Of a stretch of DNA of 64,000 nucleotides, positions 27,970 to 36,507 are shown one piece after another; the stretch's first letter is position 1, and every line of letters starts with the position of its first letter. The stretch comes from MH13 sp040219355 (lineage in GTDB: Bacteria; Pseudomonadota; Alphaproteobacteria; Rhizobiales; MH13), in assembly GCA_040219355.1 (NCBI GenBank), contig JAVJSN010000015.1:310001-374000 (forward strand), given 5' to 3'. Under the pieces are notes generated by a model. That model was given only the letters and a program-made list of their open reading frames with translations, was not told the origin of the DNA and did not search any database. The position numbers and the translations under genes are program-made.

Positions 27970-28375
27970 CAAGACCTGCCTCCAAATGCTCGGCGAGCAG
28001 TGGCATGCCCATCAAGTACGCACTGGTGGAGCCCTCGGCGCGTTCCTTAGCGGCCTCAAAGGCGGCGTCAAAGTCGTTGGCTTCGAAATCACCACGTCCG
28101 ACCCAAGCTATGGCAACAAGCGATCCGGCTTCATCGGTGTTTAGATCATCGATCAGCTCGCGCAGTTCCTCACCGGTAAGATCTTCAGCTTCCTCTTCGG
28201 CCAGGCCGTCATGGTGGTGGGTATCTTCCAGCCGTTCGGCATCGAACTCCACAGTATCGGCTGATTGGTCAAGATTTTCCTGGTTGAGATCTGCGGCGAC
28301 AGCCTTTGCCTTGTCGACAAACAGGCGAACGGTTGCCGGATCGAGAGCGAGGTCAACAGAAAGGGGCGGTCGCAT
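27953..28375 (-). CDS. DUF3775 domain protein
   Basis: 140 residues. The ATG at 28375 has a perfect GGAGG 6 bases upstream and is preferred over the longer frame. Highly acidic. The pattern DPATVRLFVDKAKAV near the N-terminus, an acidic linker with a HHH run, and LTGEELRELIDDLNTDEAGSLVAIAWVGRGDFEANDFDAAFEAAKER match DUF3775, an alphaproteobacterial family of unknown function. A 6-base stem (AGCCCC / GGGGCT) lies in the leader just before the ribosome site. Confidence 0.85.
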   Translation of the reverse strand: MRPPLSVDLALDPATVRLFVDKAKAVAADLNQENLDQSADTVEFDAERLEDTHHHDGLAEEEAEDLTGEELRELIDDLNTDEAGSLVAIAWVGRGDFEANDFDAAFEAAKERAEGSTSAYLMGMPLLAEHLEAGLDALGV

Positions 28376-28528
28376 GAAATCCTCCATAAATAGCCCCAGA
28401 ACTTTGCACGCATTGGGGGCTGCCCCGCCAGCATTTTTTCGTCGGGGCGTGCGACAAGTGTGACTTGCCACCATTTCTGCAGCGTTGATCTTAGATAAAG
28501 ATCGGTTCGATTGGCCGGACAAATTGTC

Positions 28529-29047
28529 TTACTGAGCCTTTGGCACATCATCGATAAGAGCGACCCACGCATTCATGCGTTCACGGTTTTTGCCCATGTC
28601 CGACTGGCCAAGCTGTGCGGCAGAGTAGAGCACCAGTGTGGATTCGGTGTGGGGCTCGTTGTCGCCCACCGGCACAACCCATATGTGATTGGTGTCGGGG
28701 AACTGCATCAACGGTGAGGTTGTGATGCCGCGGGCGTAGAGGTTCTCAGTGTCCCGCTCGACCCACTGGATGTCTTCGGCGATATCAATGCGGGCGACCA
28801 AGGTATCAAACAACTCGTCAGGCGACACCGCGAAGACGGGCGTTGGTGCATCGGAGGGGATCGCAAGTGCGTCTTCTGGGCCGAGCAGCGCGTCATTGGG
28901 TTTGCCGGTTCGCTCCAGCGTTTGCAGTGTTTGTGCACCCATGTCAGGGTCGCCAGCCACGCGCTGCCAAAGCGTCGCAGGACCGACAAGAAAGAGGGTC
29001 GCTGCAGCGATCACAAGAATAGCGATAATCCAAAAAACCATGCGCAT
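28529..29047 (-). CDS. DUF1499 family membrane-anchored protein
   Basis: 172 residues. One N-terminal membrane segment (about residues 3-25), then a soluble domain. The DUF1499 pattern is visible in the middle: ELFDTLVARIDIAEDIQWVERDTENLYARGITTSPLMQFPDTNHIWVVPVGDNEPHTESTLVLYSAAQLGQSDMGKNRERMNAWVALI. Such proteins are common in Hyphomicrobiales; their function is not established. About 150 bases upstream of the DUF3775 gene and possibly in the same unit. Confidence 0.85.
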   Translation of the reverse strand: MRMVFWIIAILVIAAATLFLVGPATLWQRVAGDPDMGAQTLQTLERTGKPNDALLGPEDALAIPSDAPTPVFAVSPDELFDTLVARIDIAEDIQWVERDTENLYARGITTSPLMQFPDTNHIWVVPVGDNEPHTESTLVLYSAAQLGQSDMGKNRERMNAWVALIDDVPKAQ

Positions 29048-29180
29048 TAAACCTTGCCCTTTTGAGCTTTGGGGGAGCTATCAACCTGTTTCAATGCAGC
29101 TAACAGCAGAATTCGTTTTTCTGTGCCCGTTTGACGGGGCAGTCTTGGTGCAAGCAAGACCCCAACGATAAGGCCTTTTC

Positions 29181-29822
29181 ATGCCCATTCTTTACATCGG
29201 CAACAAAAACTATTCGTCCTGGTCATTCCGTCCATGGCTCGGCATGACCGTCGCCGGAATCGCGTTTGAAGAACGGCTCATTCCGTTCAACGCGAACGCG
29301 AAAAACCCCGAGTTTGCCAAATTCTCACCGACCAGCCAGGTGCCTGCTCTGGTCGACGGCGATGAGACCATTTGGCAGTCGCTAGCAATCCTTGATCATG
29401 TGGCGCGCAAACACTCGAATTCTGGCCTTTGGCCGGAAAACGGCAAAGCGCGCTCGCAGGCGATGGCGATTAGCTGTGAGATGCTGTCGTCTTTCTTCGC
29501 ATTGCGCGCGGCCTGCCCAATGAACATGCGCCGTGCACGGGCAGGGATCAGCGTGACCCCGGAAATCGCCGCTGATGTGTCGCGCGTTGAAAGGATTTGG
29601 AGCACGTGCTTGGAAGCGAGTGGTGGACCGTTTTTGTTTGATGCGTTTTCGCTGGCTGACGCGATGTATGCGCCCGTTGTGAATCGTCTGGATGTTTACG
29701 ATCTACCGGTGTCGGATACCACGCGCGCCTATATGGCGACGATCAAGGGCTTGCCTGCCTGGCAGGATTGGGAAGCGGCGGGCAAAGCGGAAACCTGGAT
29801 CGTGGACGCTGACGAAGCTTGA
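29181..29822 (+). CDS. glutathione S-transferase family protein
   Basis: 213 residues. N-terminal thioredoxin-like domain with the start LYIGNKNYSSWSFRPWLGM, SPTSQVPALVDGDETIWQSLAILDHVARK, then a helical C-terminal domain with SLADAMYAPVVNRLDVYDL. The NYSSWS segment places Ser residues at the active-site position, as in zeta-like/YfcF-type GSTs. Substrate unknown. Convergent with the sugar dehydrogenase gene, 4-base gap. Confidence 0.9.
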   Translation: MPILYIGNKNYSSWSFRPWLGMTVAGIAFEERLIPFNANAKNPEFAKFSPTSQVPALVDGDETIWQSLAILDHVARKHSNSGLWPENGKARSQAMAISCEMLSSFFALRAACPMNMRRARAGISVTPEIAADVSRVERIWSTCLEASGGPFLFDAFSLADAMYAPVVNRLDVYDLPVSDTTRAYMATIKGLPAWQDWEAAGKAETWIVDADEA

Positions 29823-29826
29823 CCGC

Positions 29827-30984
29827 CTAGCAGGCTTCCTCTTGCGGGCTGACGCGCACCAGTGACCCTTCGCTGTCATCGGTGAGCAACCAAATGGCGC
29901 CATCGGGGCCTTGGCGTACGTCGCGAATGCGGCCAAGCATGCCCTCGAACAGGCGTTCCTCAGACACGATGTTGCCGCTCATTCGATCCAGTCGGACAAG
30001 CATTTGACCCGCCAGCGCTCCGACCAACATGTCGCCTTCCCAGCTTGGGAAGATTTGTGCGCCGCTCAATATGGCCATTCCAGAGGGCGCAATCGATGGA
30101 TCCCAATAATAGACCGGTTGTTCCAGGCCATCTGCTTCCGTGCCAACGCCGATGGGCGTGCCAGAATAATTGACTCCATAGGAAATGGTTGGCCAGCCAT
30201 AGTTGAGGCCAGCTCGAGGCTGGTTGATTTCATCGCCGCCGCGTGCGCCGTGTTCCACTGTCCAAAGCAGACCTGTGGCGGGGTCGAGCGCAGCGCCTTG
30301 CGGGTTGCGGTGGCCAATTGACCAGATGGCGGACTGTGTCTCGTTGGGACCTGTGAAAGGGTTGTCCTCTGGGATCGAGCCATCCTGGTTGATCCGCAGA
30401 ACCGAACCGGCATGATCGGATGGGTCTTGTGCGCGTTCAGGCGTGCCGCGATCACCAATGGTGAAGGCCAGTGTGTCGTCTGGCAAGAAGACGATGCGTG
30501 AGCCGAAATGGAAGCCTGAGCCATCGGGACCAGACTGCTGAAAGATCACATCGATATTGGCCAGTGATGGAGCGCCCGTGGTCCATCCTTCCAGCGTTGC
30601 GCTGGCAATGGATGTGCCGGTGCCGCCATCACGGGGTTCTGAGAAGGAAAAGAAAATGCGGTTGGTGGACGCGAAGTCCGGTCCGATGACAACGTCCAGC
30701 ATGCCGCCTTGGCGGTTATCGACGACGTCAGGAACGCCGGATACCTCTTGGGTCGAACCGACTGTCAGATTCACCAGTTTCATGGCGCCCGGCCGCTCAG
30801 TGAGCAGTGCGGTGTTGGCGTCGAGAAACGCCAGGCCCCATGGATTTTCAAGTCCGCTGGCAATGGTTTCTGCGACGAGCGCGCAGCTACCGCTTGTGTC
30901 TTCGACCGGGGTCTGTGCGTTGGCCATCATCGATGGCATGGCAAAAGCGAGGGCAGCGAATGTGATAGGCAAGACGCGTTGCAT
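29827..30984 (-). CDS. PQQ-dependent aldose sugar dehydrogenase (YliI-like), secreted
   Basis: 385 residues with a signal peptide (MQRVLPITFAALAFAMPSMMANA). The six-bladed beta-propeller of soluble glucose-dehydrogenase type is recognised from GLENPWGLAFLDANTALLTERPGAMKLV, GGMLDVVIGPDF, FHFGSRIVFLPDDTLAFTIGDRG, the HRNPQGAALDPATGLLWTVEHGARGGDEINQPRAGLNYGWPTISYG block that binds PQQ and Ca2+, and GRIRDVRQGPDGAIWLLTDD. It would oxidise aldoses in the periplasm if PQQ is available; no PQQ synthesis genes are in the window. Two cysteines (SCAL and terminal EAC) may pair. Confidence 0.92.
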   Translation of the reverse strand: MQRVLPITFAALAFAMPSMMANAQTPVEDTSGSCALVAETIASGLENPWGLAFLDANTALLTERPGAMKLVNLTVGSTQEVSGVPDVVDNRQGGMLDVVIGPDFASTNRIFFSFSEPRDGGTGTSIASATLEGWTTGAPSLANIDVIFQQSGPDGSGFHFGSRIVFLPDDTLAFTIGDRGTPERAQDPSDHAGSVLRINQDGSIPEDNPFTGPNETQSAIWSIGHRNPQGAALDPATGLLWTVEHGARGGDEINQPRAGLNYGWPTISYGVNYSGTPIGVGTEADGLEQPVYYWDPSIAPSGMAILSGAQIFPSWEGDMLVGALAGQMLVRLDRMSGNIVSEERLFEGMLGRIRDVRQGPDGAIWLLTDDSEGSLVRVSPQEEAC

Positions 30985-31080
30985 GAGGGCTCCAGAGAAA
31001 GGTAAGGTCTTAACTCTTACATAGGAGCCATATGCGCGGCTGCAATCGTGGATTGGCCGTGGTTTCGCCTGCTCCGTGGC

Positions 31081-31413
31081 TCAACTGATGCGATTGGATC
31101 GACGCGGCGCGTTCGCAATGCCTTTGGCGGTTTGACGCCAAGTTTGCCGCACCAAGGCAAGCATAACCGCAAAAACCGCAAGAACAGCCAGTGTGATCAG
31201 CGGTCCGCTCGTGTTGCTTGCGTTTGCGAGCAGGGTGTCGGCCCGGGCAGCGCTGGTCAACGTCATCAATGCCACGAAAAGCGTAAATGCGACGATGCCG
31301 GTGCCTTCAAGCACGCGGCCAACAAAGCCGAAGGCGCGCAAAGGGCGCCGCTTGGTTTTTGGCATTGCTGTTAGGTCGGTGTCAGTTTGGAAGACGCTGT
31401 ATGTTTGGGTCAT
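31081..31413 (-). CDS. DUF-type small membrane protein, unrecognised
   Basis: 110 residues from the ATG at 31413 (a GTG just before it is possible). Two hydrophobic helices: GRVLEGTGIVAFTLFVALMTLTSAARA and PLITLAVLAVFAVMLALVRQTW. Both ends are basic and probably cytoplasmic. No family recognised. Single gene, about 95 bases beyond the sugar-dehydrogenase start region on the same strand. Confidence 0.6.
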   Translation of the reverse strand: MTQTYSVFQTDTDLTAMPKTKRRPLRAFGFVGRVLEGTGIVAFTLFVALMTLTSAARADTLLANASNTSGPLITLAVLAVFAVMLALVRQTWRQTAKGIANAPRRSNRIS

Positions 31414-31576
31414 CACAAAGGGCCGCTACGCTGAAATCGTCAATGTCGATGATGCCTTTTGATCAGCGCAGTGTGGCCTGACATGGGAGATGGTGAGGCC
31501 GTTTGCGTACCCTTTGATGGCCCAATTGTGGCAGCGACGATGTGTTTCAGGTCACGCAAATGCCGCTACGGCTGTC

Positions 31577-34159
31577 TCAAAACGCGACGCGCAGACCCGC
31601 TGTTGCCGACAGCTGCCAGGATGCGTCGGTCTCGATGAGCGCTTCGGCGTTGGCGTATGCGGTGAGACCGGTTGTGGTCTGGTACTCGCCGGAGAGGCCA
31701 AGGAAGCCGCCGAGCGTTTGATCGTCGCCTCCCAGCGTGGTGGAGACCGCCTGGCCCAGGAGCGTGCCGGACACGGTGTCATCACCAAACTGGGTGCGTG
31801 CTTCCAGGCCCCCGATGAGGCGCAGCGCGGTCAGCGCACCGTTGGCATCAACCCGCTCAACAGGCAGGGTGATCGCGGCACGGGCCGAGGCGACGTGCAC
31901 ATCGCGATCGTTGAGGGTCAGCGGGTTGGTGGTGCCCGTCTCGGTGTATCCATCCAGCCAAAGCCCGGCATAGGAGAGGGTCAGCGACTGCTCGATGCTT
32001 GCCAGGCCAAAGCCCATGGGGGTGGCGGTGAAGCCGGTGGGCGTGCTGTTGGTGGCGGTCAGCTGCGGATTGATGAACCAGCCGCCAAAGTCGGCGCTTG
32101 CCGTCTCAAGGCCACCGGCAACCAGGTTGTTGGCGGTAGTGCGCTGCTGTTCATAATCTGTGTAACCGACGGTCAGTGAGGCATCCCAGGCAAGGCCCAT
32201 GGCCTGTGTGGAGGCATAGAGCCCGGCAAAGAAGCTGGTGGTGTCGGTCTTTTGTGTGTCGATCTCGTTCTCAGAGGTGCTGGCGGCAAAGCCTGCCATG
32301 ACACCCACGCTGGTGAGCGCATCGACCGTCACATCGACACCGGCGACAAGGCCACCGCTCAGGTGATCGAATTCACTGCCCACCCGGTCGCCATCATCCT
32401 GGCGATAGGCGCCAAAGGCCTCGATCCAGAAGCGGTTGGGGTTAAGGTGCGGGGCACGATCCAGATCAAGATCGGAGAAGGCAGCAAGTCTGGTCTCCTC
32501 GGCAGCAGCAAAGCCATTCACAAATCCAAGCGCCGGATCGGAGCGCAGCGCCGCCTGGCGGCCCTGCACCGTCTGGCCAATGCTCGCGGTGAGCGCTACC
32601 AAAGCATCGTCCACGCCGGCAAAGGCCGAAGGGTCAACGGCAACTACTTCGACATCATTCTGCGTTCCGCCGCCTGGCACAGGGACCACTGCCACAAGGT
32701 GCGATGAGGCGCTCCCCAGCCTGACAAGCGACGCGCCAGGGTCTGACTCGAACAATGAGTTCAGTGATAATCCCTGGCCGATGTTCAGCGTGTTCACGCC
32801 GCCACCGAGGTCGACACGCCCGATCAACACCGAGCCAGCATTGAGGGTGAGGGTTGTGTCGCCTGCACCACCCTCTTGAATCGCAAAGCTTTCACCCTGG
32901 ATTGTGCCCGAATTCGAGATGAAGTTCAGTCCACCGTTGAGCGCACGCACACCAAACAAGTCACTTCCAATGAAACCTGAGTTTGTGAGCATACCGATAT
33001 CGTTCACAGCATAGACGCCATCAACCGTACCAAACATCCGCCCGGAGTTGATGACTGTGTCGATGGAGCCCGTGCTGGTGGTTACGGCAGCGCCAGCCAA
33101 CCCTCTGATGTGCCCAGAGTTTGAAAGCCAGCGGATGCCCCCGTTTCCGCTGACACCATTTGAAGCGCCTTCGATCACGCCGCTGTTTGTCAAATGATCG
33201 ATGGTTTGAGCGGCGCGGACAGCGGAGTTGGTCTGGCCGTAGATCGTCCCGGTGTTCGAAAGAAAGCCTATTCCACCGGTTTGCGAATAAACACCATGGT
33301 CGCCGCCCTGGATCAGCCCGGCGTTGATGAGGCGCCCAATCTCGCCAGTGAAGGTTCGAACACCATGTTCCACTGATCGGATGGTCCCTGAATTCTGGAG
33401 GCTGACAATATCCCCCTGGAAGGCGTAAACGCCATGGCGTCCAGCATCGATCATTCCAGTGTTAATCAGGCTCTCGATGTTTGCCGACACAGTCAGAATG
33501 CCGTCATTGCCGGCTTCAATGGTGCCGTCATTTCGCAGCCTTTCCAACGGACCATTTTCGACATAAATCCCTGCCGCACCACTGGTGTTCAGGCCGGCAC
33601 GAATTAGGCCGGTATTGATCAGCTCCTGCGCCGAGCCGCGCACGTAAATCCCGTGCCCATTGTCTTGGACCAGGCCCGACTCGATTGTCCCGTCATTGCG
33701 CAGGAAAACAACACCGCCATTGTTGATCCAGATACCGACGCTGCCTGCTTCGATCAGGCCATTGCTTTCCAATGAGGCAGCTGTGTCACGAACATAAAAC
33801 CCCGACAGATTGATCCCTCGGATGGTTCCGTTGTTTGTGAGTGTTATGTCTCGGCCGAGAACAAAGCCCCAGTCGTCGCCTGTGACCGTGGCACCGTCCT
33901 CTACAGAGACAATTACCCCGTCTTCGGTGCTGGTACCATAACCATCTGTTCCAGTGCTGGTCCCGGGCGCTCCCCCACCCTGATTGATGGTCGTGCCGAC
34001 ACAGGTAACGCTGCTGTTGGTTGGGGTTAGATCTCCTGTTGCCGGCGAACAGACTGCGTAGGCCGGGCTGATTGTCGGCTGGACCGAGGTAAGCCCGGTT
34101 AAGGCCAACACGAGTAATAAGGCTAGGCCCTGGCCTGACTTGAAAACACTCGTACGCAT
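31577..34159 (-). CDS. autotransporter with a repetitive beta-helical passenger
   Basis: 860 residues. Sec signal of about 35 residues (ending SPAYA). The passenger (residues about 105-433) is fourteen repeats of 21-28 residues with consensus LxNSGTIxGxxxGV, a beta-helix rung pattern; then a linker; then the outer-membrane barrel from about residue 580, beginning RFWIEAFGAYRQDDGD and ending in the BAM-type aromatic signal LRVAF. Type Va secretion is expected. No catalytic triad is seen in the passenger, so an adhesin or surface-structural role is more likely than a protease. It stands alone, with 186 bases before it. Confidence 0.92.
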   Translation of the reverse strand: MRTSVFKSGQGLALLLVLALTGLTSVQPTISPAYAVCSPATGDLTPTNSSVTCVGTTINQGGGAPGTSTGTDGYGTSTEDGVIVSVEDGATVTGDDWGFVLGRDITLTNNGTIRGINLSGFYVRDTAASLESNGLIEAGSVGIWINNGGVVFLRNDGTIESGLVQDNGHGIYVRGSAQELINTGLIRAGLNTSGAAGIYVENGPLERLRNDGTIEAGNDGILTVSANIESLINTGMIDAGRHGVYAFQGDIVSLQNSGTIRSVEHGVRTFTGEIGRLINAGLIQGGDHGVYSQTGGIGFLSNTGTIYGQTNSAVRAAQTIDHLTNSGVIEGASNGVSGNGGIRWLSNSGHIRGLAGAAVTTSTGSIDTVINSGRMFGTVDGVYAVNDIGMLTNSGFIGSDLFGVRALNGGLNFISNSGTIQGESFAIQEGGAGDTTLTLNAGSVLIGRVDLGGGVNTLNIGQGLSLNSLFESDPGASLVRLGSASSHLVAVVPVPGGGTQNDVEVVAVDPSAFAGVDDALVALTASIGQTVQGRQAALRSDPALGFVNGFAAAEETRLAAFSDLDLDRAPHLNPNRFWIEAFGAYRQDDGDRVGSEFDHLSGGLVAGVDVTVDALTSVGVMAGFAASTSENEIDTQKTDTTSFFAGLYASTQAMGLAWDASLTVGYTDYEQQRTTANNLVAGGLETASADFGGWFINPQLTATNSTPTGFTATPMGFGLASIEQSLTLSYAGLWLDGYTETGTTNPLTLNDRDVHVASARAAITLPVERVDANGALTALRLIGGLEARTQFGDDTVSGTLLGQAVSTTLGGDDQTLGGFLGLSGEYQTTTGLTAYANAEALIETDASWQLSATAGLRVAF
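32861..33847 (-). repeat. fourteen tandem beta-helix repeats coding the autotransporter passenger
   Basis: Coding repeats of mostly 23 codons; the longer ones are repeats 3 and 4 (27 and 28 residues). Each starts with a hydrophobic pair then N-x-G-x-I. Nucleotide identity is low, so this is a protein-level repeat rather than a recent DNA duplication. Confidence 0.85.
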
Positions 34160-34345
34160 AACAACGCCTTTTACTCACGTGATTCATCAAGCCCCCACTT
34201 GATGACGTACTGTACGTCCGTCCCGTTGTTTAAGTTCTGTTAAGGATACCAACATGAAGCTCAGGTAACGCTATCTGAGCGGTATGGTTAGCGTCACTGA
34301 TGTAGGTCAAGGCCTTGTAGCGGTAAGGTTATGACGTTTTGACGA

Positions 34346-34957
34346 CTACGGTCTCCACGCCATTTCCACATGGCCAGGCTGCGCCTGCACCCGTTCTATC
34401 CAGGTGCGCACGCTCGGAAAATCGGACAGGTCGAACTCGCCATCCTCCGCCACATGCGTGTAGGCATAGAGGGTGATATCGGCGATGGAATAGCGATTGG
34501 CGGCAAAGAATTTATGGCTTTCCAGGTGGCGTTCCATGATGCCGAGCGCTTGATATCCTCGCTCCCACCAATCGTCGAGCATATCGCGTTTCAGCTCACG
34601 CCCACCCTTCATTAGCTTCAGCCAGAAACGGGCCGCCGCGATGTAAGGCTCGTGGCTGTACTGCTCGAAAAACATCCATTGCAGCATTTCAGCTTTGCAG
34701 AAGCGGTTATCGGGCAACAGCTCGGTGCCTTCTGCAAGGAAAAACAGGATGGCGTTGGATTCGGCAAGAATTTCACCGCTCTCAAGACGAAGCGCCGGCA
34801 CCTTGCCATTGGCATTGATGGCCAAAAACTCGGGCGTGCGGGTTTCACCCTTCAAGATATCCACGTCGTGAATCTGAAACCGAATGCCCAGCTGCGCCAT
34901 GGCCAGCCGCAGTTTGTAACAGTTGCCGGAATTCTGCATGGAATAAAGCGTGTGCAT
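34346..34957 (-). CDS. glutathione S-transferase family protein
   Basis: 203 residues. N-terminal domain TLYSMQNSGNCYKLRLAMAQLGI, then NANGKVPALRLESGEILAESNAILFFLAEG with the glutathione-contacting E-S pair, and a helical C-terminal domain ending with SIADITLYAYTHVAEDGEFDLSDFPSVRTWIERVQ. Matches the beta/theta-like GST group. The start MHTLY is preceded by purine-rich sequence. Divergent from the aspartate aminotransferase gene. Confidence 0.92.
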   Translation of the reverse strand: MHTLYSMQNSGNCYKLRLAMAQLGIRFQIHDVDILKGETRTPEFLAINANGKVPALRLESGEILAESNAILFFLAEGTELLPDNRFCKAEMLQWMFFEQYSHEPYIAAARFWLKLMKGGRELKRDMLDDWWERGYQALGIMERHLESHKFFAANRYSIADITLYAYTHVAEDGEFDLSDFPSVRTWIERVQAQPGHVEMAWRP

Positions 34958-35069
34958 GAAGGCCTGTCCTGATCGTCGGTGAGTTCAAAGCGTGCTTGCA
35001 CGGGGTTGCTGGCGGGTCTAGGAGTTTCAACGTTTCCCGACCCATTTCCAATCACAAGGACCAACAATC

Positions 35070-36272
35070 ATGGCTTTCCTCGCCGACGCCCTTGCCCGCA
35101 TCAAGCCTTCCGCAACCATTGCGGTGACCAACAAGGCGCGTGAGCTGAAGGCCGCTGGTCGCGATGTGATCGGCCTTGGGGCAGGGGAGCCGGATTTCGA
35201 TACGCCGGATAATATCAAGCAGGCCGCTATTGCCGCGATCAATGATGGCAAGACGAAATACACCGCTGTTGATGGCATCCCTGAGTTGAAGGCTGCGATC
35301 TCAGCGAAGTTCAAAAAAGAAAACGGCCTTACCTATGAAGCCAGCCAGATCACGGTTGGAACCGGCGGTAAACAGGTGCTCTACAACGCGCTGGTGGCAA
35401 CACTGAACGAGGGCGATGAGGTGCTGATCCCAACGCCCTATTGGGTGAGCTACCCTGATATGGTGCTGCTGGCCGGTGGCACACCGACCTTCGTTGAGGC
35501 GACCATGGAGACCAGCTTCAAGCTGACGCCTGAAGCCTTGGATGCTGCGATCACGCCAAAAACGAAATGGTTGATCTTCAACTCACCGTCCAACCCTTCG
35601 GGAGCTGCCTATTCTTGCGCAGAACTGAAGGCACTGACCGATGTGTTGGTGAAGCATCCGCATGTCTGGATCATGACCGACGATATGTATGAGCATCTGG
35701 TCTATGATGATTTTGAGTTCACCACGGTCGCAGAGGTTGAGCCGCAGCTTTATGAACGCACATTGAGTGTGAACGGGGTTTCCAAGGCCTATGCGATGAC
35801 CGGTTGGCGCATCGGTTATGCCGGTGGTCCGGCACATCTGATCAAGGCGATGGCGAAAATCCAATCGCAGTCGACCTCCAACCCCTCGTCTATTTCGCAG
35901 TGGGCAGCGGTTGAAGCGCTGACAGGTACGCAAGAGTTCATCGCGCCCAACAATGCGATCTTCAAGCGTCGGCGTGATTTGGTGGTGTCGATGCTCAATC
36001 AGGCCAACGGTATCAGCTGCCCGACACCGGAAGGCGCGTTCTACGTGTACCCATCCTGCGCAGGCACCATGGGAAAGACGGCGCCCTCAGGCAAAGTTCT
36101 GGAGAGCGACGAAGACTTCGTGACCGAGCTTTTGGAAACCGAAGGCGTGGCTGTGGTTCAGGGCTCAGCCTTTGGCCTTGGACCGAACTTCCGCATTTCT
36201 TACGCGACATCGGACGCAGCGCTGGAAGAGGCGTGTACACGTATCCAACGGTTCTGCGGTAATCTGAAGTAG
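35070..36272 (+). CDS. aatA: aspartate aminotransferase (class I, subgroup Ib)
   Basis: 400 residues, a PLP fold-type I enzyme converting aspartate and 2-oxoglutarate to oxaloacetate and glutamate. Family marks: VIGLGAGEPDFDTPDNIK, GGKQVLYNALVATLNEGDEVLIPTPYWVSYPDMV, NSPSNPSGAAYS, MTDDMYEHLVYDD, the PLP lysine in NGVSKAYAMTGWRIGYAGGP, and the substrate arginine in FRISYATSD near the C-terminus. The length is typical of the Rhizobium/Thermus type. Dispersed repeat copy 2 follows its stop. Confidence 0.95.
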   Translation: MAFLADALARIKPSATIAVTNKARELKAAGRDVIGLGAGEPDFDTPDNIKQAAIAAINDGKTKYTAVDGIPELKAAISAKFKKENGLTYEASQITVGTGGKQVLYNALVATLNEGDEVLIPTPYWVSYPDMVLLAGGTPTFVEATMETSFKLTPEALDAAITPKTKWLIFNSPSNPSGAAYSCAELKALTDVLVKHPHVWIMTDDMYEHLVYDDFEFTTVAEVEPQLYERTLSVNGVSKAYAMTGWRIGYAGGPAHLIKAMAKIQSQSTSNPSSISQWAAVEALTGTQEFIAPNNAIFKRRRDLVVSMLNQANGISCPTPEGAFYVYPSCAGTMGKTAPSGKVLESDEDFVTELLETEGVAVVQGSAFGLGPNFRISYATSDAALEEACTRIQRFCGNLK

Positions 36273-36289
36273 TTTAGGCTTCCCTACTG

Positions 36290-36391
36290 CGTCACCCTCG
36301 GGCTTGTCCCGGGGGTCCATGCCCTGATGGTAGCCATGCAAAGCTGGTTAGGGCTTTGGAATGGATCCCCGCCACAAGGGCTAGGATGACG
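36290..36391. repeat. dispersed palindromic repeat, copy 2
   Basis: Second copy of the element at 17885-18017, with the same CTTGT loop, GGGGTCCATGCC, AATGGATCCCCGCCA and AGGATGACG blocks in the same order. The left tip is CCCTCGGG around CTTGT facing CCCGGGGG, so the stem differs from copy 1 on both sides, consistent with selection on pairing. It lies between aatA and msrP. Confidence 0.75.
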
Positions 36392-36507
36392 ATCAGGGTT
36401 GTGGCGCTAACGAGCCACACTGGTTCTAACGCCCTTGTGAGTGGACGGTGATGGGTGGCGCGCCTATCTCTTCTTGCAGTTGCAAACAGACAAGGTGCGC
36501 GAAAGCC

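Noticed and set aside
31490..32179. 229-codon plus frame opposite the autotransporter barrel
   Set aside because: Antisense to a coherent beta-barrel coding region and without protein features.
34259..34280. GCTCAG/CTGAGC inverted repeat upstream of the autotransporter
   Set aside because: Only 6-base arms with a 10-base loop; expected by chance in this length of sequence.
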